DNA of 64,000 nucleotides, from assembly GCF_900102345.1 (NCBI RefSeq), contig NZ_FNKB01000002.1, positions 62,001-126,000 on the forward strand. Direction: 5' to 3'. Positions within the stretch are counted from its first letter, which is position 1, and the number at the start of each line of letters is the position of its first letter. This document shows positions 1 through 7,601 of the stretch, piece by piece. The notes under the pieces are model-generated. The model was not told the DNA's origin, searched no databases, and saw nothing but the letters and a program-made list of their open reading frames with translations. Source of the stretch: Leucobacter chromiiresistens (GTDB taxonomy: Bacteria; Actinomycetota; Actinomycetes; Actinomycetales; Microbacteriaceae). The position numbers were made by a program, and so were the translations under genes.

Positions 1-18
1 CCTGTAGGGCGACGCGGA

Positions 19-915
19 TCAGCGGCGCTTCCGCCGCTTCGCCTGCCGGGCCTCCGCCTTCTTGCGCTCCGCCTTCTCCTTGGCCGCCTGGAGCTGCGCG
101 CCGCGCGAGTTCGGCTTCAGCTTCGGGGCCTGCTTCTTCGGCTGCGCCTGCACTCGGGGCGCGGGCGCAGTGCGCTTCGTCTCCTCCTGCGCGGATTCGC
201 GGGAGCTGTTGGCGGTGCGCCCGCGCAGGATGCCGGCGAGGTGCTGCACCGTCGCGTCGTCGCGCTCCGCGTTCCAGACCGCCCAGACGACGGGGCCGTC
301 GAGGGGCTGCTCGCCCGCCTCGGGGCGGATGGGCAGCACGGTGTGCTCGCGCTTGTCGATGAGGTGCCGTGCGAGCGGCACCGGCAGGAGTACGGCCCCG
401 GCGCCCGTCGCGACGAGCGCGAGCGCGGCTCGAGGCCCCTTCGGCATCCACTCCGGGTCGTCCCACGAGCGCGCGGCGGGCCAGCCCGCGTCGTGATCGG
501 GGTGGTCGAGCAGCTCGACGAAGGCGATCTCGGCCAGGCTCACGGACTCCTGCTGCGCGAGTTCGTGGTCGGCGGGCACGACGAGCGCCATCGATTCGGC
601 GTACAGCCGGATCGCGCGGCGGGTGCTCTCCGGGCCGTCGGAGCCGCTCGGGCGGGCATCGGGGGCGGTGCGCTCGATGAGCACGTCGCAGCCGGCGGCG
701 GCGGCGGCCGTCTCCCGATTCCGCGCGTCGAGCGCCGTGCCGAAGGCGACCTCCAGCGGCACGAGTTCGAGCTTGCGCCCGGGGGTCGCGGCCTTCCAGC
801 GGCGGGCCCACTTGCTGGGGGCGATGCCGCGGGCGAACCCGAGGCGGATCGGCGCGGGCGCCGATCCCGCATCGTTCGGCGCACCGGGGTCGTGTGCGGT
901 CGTCGTGTCGCTCAC
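19..915 (-). CDS. LysR-type substrate-binding domain protein without HTH
   Basis: 298 aa. After a short low-complexity leader, residues ~23-230 read as a LysR effector-binding (type 2 periplasmic-binding-like) domain, starting IRLGFARGIAPSKWARRW and with the typical late signature GAGAVLLPVPLARHL. The N-terminal winged helix-turn-helix that a LysR regulator needs is absent. The last ~60 residues are rich in Lys/Arg/Ala/Gln and end in KRRKRR, so nucleic-acid binding through this tail is possible but inferred. The start codon overlaps the stop of the upstream ATL gene by 4 nt (ATGA), implying translational coupling. The role is unknown; family assignment fairly sure. Confidence 0.8.
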   Translation of the reverse strand: MSDTTTAHDPGAPNDAGSAPAPIRLGFARGIAPSKWARRWKAATPGRKLELVPLEVAFGTALDARNRETAAAAAGCDVLIERTAPDARPSGSDGPESTRRAIRLYAESMALVVPADHELAQQESVSLAEIAFVELLDHPDHDAGWPAARSWDDPEWMPKGPRAALALVATGAGAVLLPVPLARHLIDKREHTVLPIRPEAGEQPLDGPVVWAVWNAERDDATVQHLAGILRGRTANSSRESAQEETKRTAPAPRVQAQPKKQAPKLKPNSRGAQLQAAKEKAERKKAEARQAKRRKRR

Positions 916-1322
916 AGCGCCACCTCTCCGTAGATGTCATGGGTGTAGGGGAGCCGAGCCGCCGACAGCGCGATGCGGTAATCGCCCGAGAGGGCAGCGC
1001 GACGCGCAGCGGGTGCGCTCGCCGCCGCAGCGGTGCCCGCCCGGGCGGTGCCCGCCCGGGCGGTGCCCGTCGGGCGGATCGGCGTGCCCTCGTCGAGGTA
1101 GTGCGGCAGCGCGAGCGCGGCGTGGCCCTGCGGGGGCTTGCCGCTGGCGGGCACGACCCGCCACCACGGCGACGCGTGCCCGTAGAGTGCGAGCACGCGG
1201 CCGACGGCGCGCGGAGCGGACGAGCCGATCGCGATCCCGACGTCGCCGTACGTCATGACGCGCCCCGGCGGAATGCGCACGACGACGTCGAGCACCGCTT
1301 CGACGAATTCGGCGCTGGGCAT
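912..1322 (-). CDS. Alkyltransferase-like (ATL) DNA-repair protein, MGMT family
   Basis: 136 aa matching only the DNA-binding half of O6-methylguanine-DNA methyltransferases: VLDVVVRIPPGRVMTYGDV is the typical helix-turn-helix entry. The PCHR active-site region is replaced by GHASPWWRVVPASG, where Trp stands at the alkyl-acceptor Cys position. That substitution defines ATL proteins, which bind O6-alkylguanine and hand it to nucleotide excision repair instead of removing the alkyl group. The C-terminus carries a repeated ARAGT motif encoded by a 15-bp tandem repeat. It is coupled by ATGA to the downstream LysR-domain gene. Confidence 0.88.
   Translation of the reverse strand: MPSAEFVEAVLDVVVRIPPGRVMTYGDVGIAIGSSAPRAVGRVLALYGHASPWWRVVPASGKPPQGHAALALPHYLDEGTPIRPTGTARAGTARAGTAAAASAPAARRAALSGDYRIALSAARLPYTHDIYGEVAL
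1031..1075. repeat. 15-bp in-frame tandem repeat inside the ATL gene
   Basis: Two exact copies of CGGTGCCCGCCCGGG (1031-1045, 1046-1060) are followed by a degenerate third. The unit is five codons long, so length change keeps the reading frame and only lengthens or shortens an Ala/Arg/Gly/Thr stretch near the ATL C-terminus. Confidence 0.85.
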
Positions 1323-1388
1323 GTGATCAGCCTACGCGCTCGGGCGCGATGCCACCGCGTCGTCCGGTCGTGCCGCCGTCGCTCCGGG

Positions 1389-2108
1389 CTACGCCACCGA
1401 GACCCCGAGCAGCGACCCGATCGTGTAGGTCACCGCGACGGCGATGCCGCCGAACAGCAGCTGCCGCGCGGCGCCCATCAGCCAGTTGCGCTTCGTGAAC
1501 CGTGCGGCGAGACCTCCCGCGATCAGCAGCCCGCCGGCGCCGAACGCGAGCCCGAAGCCGAGGGTGCCGAAGCCGAAGATGAAGGGGAGGATCGGGATCA
1601 GCGCGCCGATGCCGAAAGCCGCGAGTGATGAGAACGCGGCGACCCATGGAGACGGCCGCTCCTCGGGGCTGACGCCGAGCTCGGAGAGCAGGTGCACCCG
1701 CACGGCCTGATCGGCGTTCGCGTGCACCTGCTCGGCGGCGGTCTCGGCGATGCGCGGCTCGACGCCCAGGTTCTCGAGGAGGGCGGTGAGCTCCGCCATC
1801 TCGCCCTCGGGGTTGCGCAGGTGCGCCTCCCGCTCGATGCGCACTTCGGCGTCGAGCTGCTCGTTGGCCGTGCGCACCGAGGTGTACTCGCCGAGGGCCA
1901 TCGAGATGGCGCCCGCGATGAGTCCCGAGATGCCGGTGATGGCGACGATGCCGGGCGCCGCGCCCGCTGCGGCGATGCCCGCGATGAGGCCGAGATTCGA
2001 GACGAGGCCGTCCATCGCGCCGAAGACGCTGGCGCGCAGCCAGCCGGCGCTGACGTCGGCGTGACGGTGGTCGTAGTCGTGCGGCTTCGCGATGTTGTAC
2101 TCGCTCAT
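1389..2108 (-). CDS. VIT1/CCC1-family membrane transporter
   Basis: 239 aa. N-terminal hydrophobic segments contain the VIT-family signature WLRASVFGAMDGLVSNLG, followed by GISGLIAGAISMALGEYTS. A ~70-residue charged acidic cytosolic segment (EQLDAEVRIEREAHL onward) resembles the metal-binding helical domain of the family. Three C-terminal membrane segments follow. The family moves Fe2+/Mn2+ out of the cytosol or into stores; the substrate here is not visible from sequence. A GGAG ribosome-binding site precedes the ATG. It lies upstream of the ATL gene on the same strand with a ~65-nt gap. Confidence 0.88.
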   Translation of the reverse strand: MSEYNIAKPHDYDHRHADVSAGWLRASVFGAMDGLVSNLGLIAGIAAAGAAPGIVAITGISGLIAGAISMALGEYTSVRTANEQLDAEVRIEREAHLRNPEGEMAELTALLENLGVEPRIAETAAEQVHANADQAVRVHLLSELGVSPEERPSPWVAAFSSLAAFGIGALIPILPFIFGFGTLGFGLAFGAGGLLIAGGLAARFTKRNWLMGAARQLLFGGIAVAVTYTIGSLLGVSVA

Positions 2109-2304
2109 GTGTGCTCCAGTCGTGCGGTGCGCGGCGGCGCACGAGCAGCAACCGTAGCAACGTTCGCGTGATCGTGAGAAGCCCGGATCAGACCTCGAAA
2201 CGGGGTGTGTCGCGAGTTCGGCGCGGCGAACTCTGCGCGGGGGCGCCTGCGCGCTCTAGGCTGGTGGGGGCCGGGCGATCCGGCATCGAGCAGCGTGGAG
2301 CAGG

Positions 2305-2802
2305 GTGGAGGCCGACATGACCGAGGCGAGCGGGCGCGTCGTCGCGACGGAGCGCGGCCGGGACCTGGTGCTGGTGCGCTCTCTGGCGCTCAGCGATGCG
2401 GAGGCGTGGGCGTACCTCACCGAATCGGAGCTCACCGAGCAGTGGTTCGGCCCGTGGGAGGGCGATCACCGGGTGGGCGGCGCAGTGCGCGTGCGCATGC
2501 GCTTCGAGGAGCACGAGCCCGCGGTCACGATGAAGATTCTGGCGTGTGAGCCGCCGCGCGCGCTCGCGCTGCTGTCGGACGAGGAGATCGGATCGTGGCG
2601 ACTCGAGCTGCACCTCGAGCCCGACGGCGACGACTCCCTGCTCACCTTCGTGCATCACCTCGCACCCGACGACGCCGTGGGGGAGATCGGGCCCGGCTGG
2701 GAGTACTACCTCGACCTGCTCGTCGCGGCGACCGAGGGCACCGAGCGCCCCGGCTTCGACCAGTACTACCCGGCACTGCGCGAGGCGTATCTGGCGATGT
2801 GA
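2305..2802 (+). CDS. SRPBCC/AHSA1-like domain protein
   Basis: 165 aa. Contains AEAWAYLTESELTEQWFGPW near the N-terminus and a later EYYLDLLVAATEGTERP, the pattern of activator-of-Hsp90-like START-fold proteins that bind hydrophobic ligands. The start (ATG 2305) overlaps no other gene. An ATG ~30 nt further in could serve, but this start keeps the first strand. Function beyond ligand binding cannot be assigned. Confidence 0.82.
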   Translation: MEADMTEASGRVVATERGRDLVLVRSLALSDAEAWAYLTESELTEQWFGPWEGDHRVGGAVRVRMRFEEHEPAVTMKILACEPPRALALLSDEEIGSWRLELHLEPDGDDSLLTFVHHLAPDDAVGEIGPGWEYYLDLLVAATEGTERPGFDQYYPALREAYLAM

Positions 2803-2816
2803 CCGCGCGCGGGCGG

Positions 2817-2822
2817 TAGATT
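2817..2822 (+). promoter_or_regulatory. -10 hexamer TAGATT, leaderless type
   Basis: TAGATT ends 7 nt before the ATG at 2830, so transcription would start at or next to the start codon. This layout recurs at several genes in the window. Confidence 0.5.
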
Positions 2823-2829
2823 ACTCGGT

Positions 2830-3294
2830 ATGAGTGCGGACCCGGCTGTCGAGAGCTTCTGGAACGAACGACGCCGCGCAGACCCCGCACTGCCGGAGGC
2901 GCTGCCCGAGGTGTGGGCGTTCGGGGCGACCCCGGCGCACGCCGACGCGCTGCTCGATCTCGTGCTGGCGGGCATCAAGACGGGCACTGCCTCATCGCTC
3001 TGGGACTACGAGGCGAGCGGCGATCCGGTGCCCGCCGTCGGCGACCTGAGCGTCATCATCGACGGATCGGGCGCCCCGCGGGCAGTGCTCGAGACGACGC
3101 GGATCGACATCGTCCCGTTCCGCGACGTCACCGCCGAGCACGCGCACTCCGAGGGCGAGGGGGATCGCACCCTCGCGGACTGGCGCGAGACGCACGAGCG
3201 CTACTGGCGTCGCTACTCGGAGAACGAGCGCGGCTTTGCTCCCGACATGCCGGTGATCTGCGAGCGCTTCATGCTGCGGTACCCGAGCGCGTGA
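2830..3294 (+). CDS. ASCH domain protein
   Basis: 154 aa. VWAFGATPAHADALLDLVLAG, then IKTGTASSLWDYEASGDPVP and VGDLSVIIDGSGAPRAVLET, follow the ASCH fold layout (PUA-like, with the GKT-like IKTGT turn). A C-terminal ERGFAPDMPVICERFMLRY block is typical of the longer actinobacterial members. ASCH proteins are thought to bind RNA or modified nucleosides; no specific substrate is known here. Probably leaderless given the -10 just upstream. Confidence 0.85.
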   Translation: MSADPAVESFWNERRRADPALPEALPEVWAFGATPAHADALLDLVLAGIKTGTASSLWDYEASGDPVPAVGDLSVIIDGSGAPRAVLETTRIDIVPFRDVTAEHAHSEGEGDRTLADWRETHERYWRRYSENERGFAPDMPVICERFMLRYPSA

Positions 3295-3384
3295 GCGTGC
3301 GAGCGTGCCGCTCAGCCGTGCGAGACTACTCAGTACTCAGCGACGCTCGCCTCGGGCGCAGCGGCACCTCACCGAAAGGCGCAC

Positions 3385-4017
3385 ATGCAACGCGATGCGT
3401 ATGAGACCCTCGTCCGCGCCGAGCGCGCCGGTCTGGAGCGCCGCCTCTGCGGGCTGACCGAGGAGCAGTGGCAGGCGACGTCGCTCTGCGACGGCTGGAC
3501 GGTGGAGGAGGTCGTCGCGCACCTCACGGCGGCGGCGAGCACCGGCACCGCCGCGTGGCTGCTCAGCATCGTGCGCTCCGGGTTCGACGCCGCGAAGCAC
3601 AACGACCGCATGATCGAGCGCTACCGCGGGGCTGATGCGACCGGCACGCTCGCCCGCTTTCGCGATGCGGTGCCGAGCCGGGTTACCCCGACGCGCGACT
3701 ACGCGGCGTTTCTCGGCGAGGTCGTAGTGCACGGGCAGGACATCGCGCAGCCGCTCGGCATCCCGCTCGATCCCGACCCGCAGAGCGTGCTCGAGATCGC
3801 GCGGTTCTTCTCGACGCGCGACTTCGCGGTGAACAGCAAGAAGATGGTGCGCGGAGTCTCGCTCGAGGCGAGCGACGCTGATTTCGCGAACGGCGCGGGC
3901 CCGGCGGTGCGGGGGCCGATCCTCGCGCTCGTCATGGTGATGGCGGGGCGGCGCGCGTTTCTGCCGCAGCTCTCGGGAGACGGCGTCGGCGTGCTCGCGG
4001 GGCGCCTCAGCGTCTGA
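3385..4017 (+). CDS. Maleylpyruvate-isomerase-like mycothiol-dependent enzyme
   Basis: 210 aa. Begins as a DinB-like four-helix bundle with the signature LTEEQWQATSLCDGWTVEEVVAHLTA, found in mycothiol-dependent maleylpyruvate isomerase (MDMPI) N-terminal domains. His in VVAHL and a second helix with VVVHGQDIAQPLG give the metal-binding histidines. Members use or transfer mycothiol, a thiol restricted to Actinobacteria. The exact reaction is not predictable. It stands alone with no operon partner. Confidence 0.85.
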   Translation: MQRDAYETLVRAERAGLERRLCGLTEEQWQATSLCDGWTVEEVVAHLTAAASTGTAAWLLSIVRSGFDAAKHNDRMIERYRGADATGTLARFRDAVPSRVTPTRDYAAFLGEVVVHGQDIAQPLGIPLDPDPQSVLEIARFFSTRDFAVNSKKMVRGVSLEASDADFANGAGPAVRGPILALVMVMAGRRAFLPQLSGDGVGVLAGRLSV

Positions 4018-4123
4018 GCGCGGCGGGCCCCGCTCCCACTGAACGGGAAGCGTGGGCACTCGGTGGCGGCGGCCTTGTAGATTGATGGTGCGCTGGGGGG
4101 CCACGCCGAAACAGGAGCCCCGA

Positions 4124-4543
4124 ATGCACCACTGGTCGCCCGCGCGAGACCGCACCGCGTCCCGCAGCCGTCAGCCGTTCGTCGACGAAGGCCTCGATTT
4201 CGACGAGGATCTGGCCTATGAGCAGGTGATGTCGAAGGTCGATCGGCCTGCTCCGCTGTCGAAGCGCGACGGGGTGATCATTCCGCCGGTGCTGTATCTT
4301 CCGGTGCGCGTGGACGAAGCGGGGCGGCCCGCGGCGGAGGTTCGCATGCGCGGCGACGGACGGCATGCCCTCCTCGCATTCACCGCGCTCGAACGGCTCG
4401 TGGCGGAACTCGGCGAGGAGCAGGGCTGGGTGCTGATGCCCGTCGAATCGCTCGGCGAGGTGCGCGACGCGCAGCCGTTCGACGTGGTCGCGTTCGATCC
4501 TCGCGTGAATCGACACGCTCGGCGCGGTGGAGGAGCGCGATGA
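4124..4543 (+). CDS. SAV_915/SseB-like protein, first gene of T7SS-like cassette
   Basis: 139 aa from ATG 4124, chosen because CAGGAG lies 7 nt upstream; longer starts have no ribosome site. After a 30-residue charged N-terminus, VIIPPVLYLPVRVDEAGRPA then HALLAFTALERLVAELGEE and VLMPVESLGEVRD recall SAV_915/SseB-type proteins that accompany ESX/T7SS substrates in Actinobacteria (family link moderate). It ends with a 4-nt ATGA overlap with the next gene, so it belongs to the same translation unit as the WXG-like pair. Confidence 0.7.
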   Translation: MHHWSPARDRTASRSRQPFVDEGLDFDEDLAYEQVMSKVDRPAPLSKRDGVIIPPVLYLPVRVDEAGRPAAEVRMRGDGRHALLAFTALERLVAELGEEQGWVLMPVESLGEVRDAQPFDVVAFDPRVNRHARRGGGAR

Positions 4544-4833
4544 GCCGGATCGCGGTCGAACCGGACCAGATGGAGGTGCTGCTGCGTCGAACCGAGAACG
4601 TCGCCTCCGACGCAACGGCGGCCCTCGGCGGGTTCGCGATCACCGCGGATGGGGGCATCGCGAGCGACAAGATCGCCTTCATCGTGCGCATGGCGATCGA
4701 GGCCGCGCAGCTCGCGGCAGACGCCACCAACGGCCTCGCGGCAGTCGCGCGGGCGGCCGTCACCGGGCAGCTGGGCGACGAAGCAGAGGTGTTCGCATCC
4801 CTGCAGGCGATCACCGCGGAGCACTTCGGCTGA
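4540..4833 (+). CDS. 97-aa helical ESX-like small protein
   Basis: 97 aa, Ala-rich and almost wholly helical (AIEAAQLAADATNGLAAVAR), the size and composition of WXG100/ESAT-6-type partners, though no clear W-x-G is present. It overlaps the upstream gene (ATGA) and the downstream effector (TGATG). In type VII systems such small partners form heterodimers or helical bundles with the effector N-terminus for export; that role is inferred from position and size. Confidence 0.7.
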   Translation: MSRIAVEPDQMEVLLRRTENVASDATAALGGFAITADGGIASDKIAFIVRMAIEAAQLAADATNGLAAVARAAVTGQLGDEAEVFASLQAITAEHFG

Positions 4834-5969
4834 TGGTCGCGATCGACCTCACGATTCCCGGCCAGCCCTCGGGCATCTATGACCTGGCCGACTGGCTCGA
4901 CGCGAACGTCGTCACCTCGGCGGAGGAGATCGAGGCGTCGTTGAAGAAAACGGATGGCGACTCGCACGAGTTCTGGCAGGGGCGCACCGGAGACCGGTTT
5001 CGCGCGAACGCCGAGACGATCGCCGAAGGCGTGAAGCCGATCGGCGAGTTCGCGGGCGAGGCCGCAGCGGTGTTCCGCGCCTACGCGCGACGGCTCGAGC
5101 GCGGACGGGAGGAATTCGCAGGGTACCGCGACGAGGCCGTCGCTTCGGCCCTGATCGTCGCGGGCGACACGATCGCGCTTCCCATGCCGCCGAAGACCTA
5201 CATCACGGCGCCCGGGCAGGCGACGCCCATCGAGCGCGGGCCGGGCGGGGTGTGCCTCGACCCGATGAGCGGCGAGGAGTACGAGGCGGCGTGCCGACTG
5301 TTCGACGAGATCGGCGAGAGCGTGGGCACGTGGTGGGGCGAGCTCGAGAACTGGATCAACGAGCAGATCGTTCCGCTCATGGCACGCGCGACGGACTTCG
5401 CACCGCTCACCGACTACATGGACGAGCTGCAGGCGGCGACCGAGTTCGCCCGGTCGGTTCCCCTTGCATTGAGCGCCGGTGCCTGGGAGGAGCAGCTCAG
5501 GGCGCTCGAAAGCGAGGCGAAGACGGCCCAGGCGGCCGCCGACGAGTTCGCCGACCGACTCCGTTCGGGAGATCCGTCGGTCTCGGGGCCGTTGCAGCGC
5601 ACGTCGAAGGCGGAGGTGCGCGCCGTCGCCGACGTGCTCGCAGACCGCGTCGGGCAGCTCAAAGTCGGCACGAAGATCATCATCCCCGGCTCCGGGCTGG
5701 TCATCGACATCGTCTCGGCGAGCGCGGACGTGGCGAACGGCGGATCGGTCTCATCTGCGGGGGTGGGGCTCGCCGGTAGCGCTGCAGGTGGTTCAGCGGG
5801 TGCAGCGATCCTTGCAGCTACTGCCCTCTCTCCGGGTGTCGCAGCCCTCATTGTTGCTGCGATCGCGGCTGGCGTGGGCTGGGTGTCTGAGAAGGTGTGG
5901 GAGTCACAGGTACCCCTAGACATTCGGGAGGCCATCGACGCGGGGGACTTCGGTTATGTCTTCACGTGA
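4833..5969 (+). CDS. WXG-type putative T7SS effector with glycine-rich membrane tail
   Basis: 378 aa. The N-terminal ~110 residues are a helical WXG100-like domain with a W-x-G turn in HEFWQGRTGDRFRAN, followed by helices (FRAYARRLERGREEF). The middle is a coiled, Ala/Glu-rich region. Residues ~310-356 are strongly hydrophobic and Gly/Ala-rich (GVGLAGSAAGGSAGAAILAA, then VAALIVAAIAAGVG), a glycine-zipper-like segment as in pore-forming T7SS toxins such as TelE and TspA. It ends in EAIDAGDFGYVFT. The start overlaps the previous stop (TGATG). The next gene begins inside its last codons (ATG 5956). Toxin activity is inferred; no enzymatic domain is visible. Confidence 0.75.
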   Translation: MVAIDLTIPGQPSGIYDLADWLDANVVTSAEEIEASLKKTDGDSHEFWQGRTGDRFRANAETIAEGVKPIGEFAGEAAAVFRAYARRLERGREEFAGYRDEAVASALIVAGDTIALPMPPKTYITAPGQATPIERGPGGVCLDPMSGEEYEAACRLFDEIGESVGTWWGELENWINEQIVPLMARATDFAPLTDYMDELQAATEFARSVPLALSAGAWEEQLRALESEAKTAQAAADEFADRLRSGDPSVSGPLQRTSKAEVRAVADVLADRVGQLKVGTKIIIPGSGLVIDIVSASADVANGGSVSSAGVGLAGSAAGGSAGAAILAATALSPGVAALIVAAIAAGVGWVSEKVWESQVPLDIREAIDAGDFGYVFT

Positions 5970-6768
5970 GCATGTTCTGAGGGTCGACCGGGTGCGGCGG
6001 CCACTCGTCGATGCGCCGGCCTCGTTCGATGCAGTGATGAGGTCGAGTCATGTTCCAGCAGCATGGCGAAGCGTGCTCTTCACGGCTGTCAGTATGGGGT
6101 GCCTGGCGTTCGCCATACTCGCCGACCGAGAAGACCGGCCCTTCGCGGTGATGGTGACGTTGCTCTTCCTGGGGGTCACTTTCCTCGTCGTCATGGAGCT
6201 CGTCATGCTCAGGCGCGTGGTGTGGGACGGCTTTCGGCTCCGATCCGGCACCGAGATGCACTTCGTCGGCACTGGATTCTCCGGCGTATCGCCCGCACTC
6301 GCGGGGCTGTGCTTCACGAGTGCGGCAGCCATCATCATATGGACGTGGGTCACCCCCGGTGAGATCCCCATCACCGGTCCCGTCGGTCGCACCGGGGGGC
6401 TGCTCCTGCTCACCTTCATGGGGCTCGGCACGCTGAGCGTCGTCGTTCTCAAACGCTTCTATCCGTCCGGCATCAAGATGGACGCGGAAGCAGTGCGGGT
6501 GCGCCAGGGGATCAGCGAACATTGCTTTCGTTGGAGCGAACTCGAGAGCGTAACCCTGCATATCCGCCGCAGACACGCCTTTCTCGACATCGCGGGCGAG
6601 GAGGGAAACCACCTGTCGCTTCCCGCCATCTACTACGAGTCGAATCCCTACTACGTCGCGGAGCTGATCCTCTTCTACCTGCGTCACCCGGATCGGCGCG
6701 AGCTGCTGTGCGATCCGGATGCTGCGATCCGCGAGGTGATGGAGATCGAAGGGCCTGATGCGCCATGA
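5956..6768 (+). CDS. Polytopic membrane protein, putative immunity paralog 1
   Basis: 270 aa. Four membrane segments (about residues 35-52, 60-80, 108-128, 140-160) are followed by a cytosolic PH-like C-terminal domain (GIKMDAEAVRVRQGISEHC, then SNPYYVAELILFYLRHPDRR). The start lies 14 nt inside the end of the effector gene, so the two are co-translated. It shares layout and a near-identical C-terminus with the next two genes. An immunity role against the effector is inferred by analogy with TspA/TsaI and TelE/TipE, where multi-pass membrane proteins protect the producer. No homology to those families is claimed. Confidence 0.8.
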   Translation: MSSREHVLRVDRVRRPLVDAPASFDAVMRSSHVPAAWRSVLFTAVSMGCLAFAILADREDRPFAVMVTLLFLGVTFLVVMELVMLRRVVWDGFRLRSGTEMHFVGTGFSGVSPALAGLCFTSAAAIIIWTWVTPGEIPITGPVGRTGGLLLLTFMGLGTLSVVVLKRFYPSGIKMDAEAVRVRQGISEHCFRWSELESVTLHIRRRHAFLDIAGEEGNHLSLPAIYYESNPYYVAELILFYLRHPDRRELLCDPDAAIREVMEIEGPDAP

Positions 6769-6778
6769 CGACGCGTGC

Positions 6779-6821
6779 GAAGCGATCGATTCAGGGGACT
6801 TCGGCTATGTATTCACGTAAG
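6779..6821 (+). pseudogene. Duplicated 3' tail of the effector gene
   Basis: A 43-nt stretch repeats the effector's last codons: effector 5928-5970 reads EAIDAGDFGYVFT-stop, and this copy reads EAIDSGDFGYVFT-stop. About 35 of 43 bases match, and most changes are in third codon positions. The copy sits directly before paralog 2, exactly where the original sits before paralog 1. It looks like the scar of a tandem duplication that carried the effector tail along. Confidence 0.85.
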
Positions 6822-7601
6822 TCCGTAGTGCAGATCACGCGGGTCCTCAGGCCGATGCTTTCTCACCCGAATTCCTGCGAGCTCAGCGGGGTGTCGTGGA
6901 AGTGCCTCGAGGGTCCGCTCTGCTTGCTTCCATTGTTGTCTCTCGTTGCCCTTGCAGGGGCAATCCTCGGCGAGGACGATCTGCGTCCGCTGGCTGTCAG
7001 TACGACGCTCGTATTTGCCGGGATGAGTTCACTCATGTTCGTATCAGTGTTGGTTTACCGCAGGATCGCCTGGACCGGGCTGCGAGTGCGTTCTGGGGGA
7101 GAGTTGCATCTCGTCGGAGGGGAGTACGGGGGTCCACTCACAGTGCTCGTCGGACTCTGTTTCGTGGGTTCGGTGATTGCGGAGTTTTGGTTGAGAGCAA
7201 ATATGGGCATGCCACCAAGCTCCGGGTACAGCGGGCGTAGGGGAGGCCCACTTTTCTTCGTACTCGTCGGACTCGGCTGCGTGGCATTCGGAATAGTCAA
7301 GCCGTTCCTGCCTTCGGGGATCAGAATCTGCGAGGACGCGGTCTGGGTGCGTAAAGGGATTATCGAGCACCGAATGCCTTGGGATCAGCTCGAAGACGTT
7401 GCTCTGAAAATGCGCGGAAAAGCTCTAGCGCTCGAGCTCAGTTTTGAATCAGGTCCGGACTACTCGGTCAGGCCTATGTATTTCGGATCGAACCCCTACT
7501 ACGTCGCGGAGCTGATCCTCTACTACCTGCGTCACCCGGGTCGGCGCGAGCTGCTGCGCGATCCGGATGCTGCGATCCGCGAGGTGATGGAGGTTGCCTG
7601 A
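6807..7601 (+). CDS. Polytopic membrane protein, putative immunity paralog 2
   Basis: 264 aa from ATG 6807, chosen because it aligns with the start of paralog 1 (MYSRKSVVQITRVLRP against MSSREHVLRVDRVRRP) and lies in the same place within the duplicated effector tail. Four membrane segments with a Gly/Pro loop (MPPSSGYSGRRGGPLFF), then the PH-like C-terminal domain (GIRICEDAVWVRKGIIEHRM). The last ~35 codons are almost identical in DNA to paralogs 1 and 3, while the rest is much more diverged. Overlaps the next start. Confidence 0.8.
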   Translation: MYSRKSVVQITRVLRPMLSHPNSCELSGVSWKCLEGPLCLLPLLSLVALAGAILGEDDLRPLAVSTTLVFAGMSSLMFVSVLVYRRIAWTGLRVRSGGELHLVGGEYGGPLTVLVGLCFVGSVIAEFWLRANMGMPPSSGYSGRRGGPLFFVLVGLGCVAFGIVKPFLPSGIRICEDAVWVRKGIIEHRMPWDQLEDVALKMRGKALALELSFESGPDYSVRPMYFGSNPYYVAELILYYLRHPGRRELLRDPDAAIREVMEVA

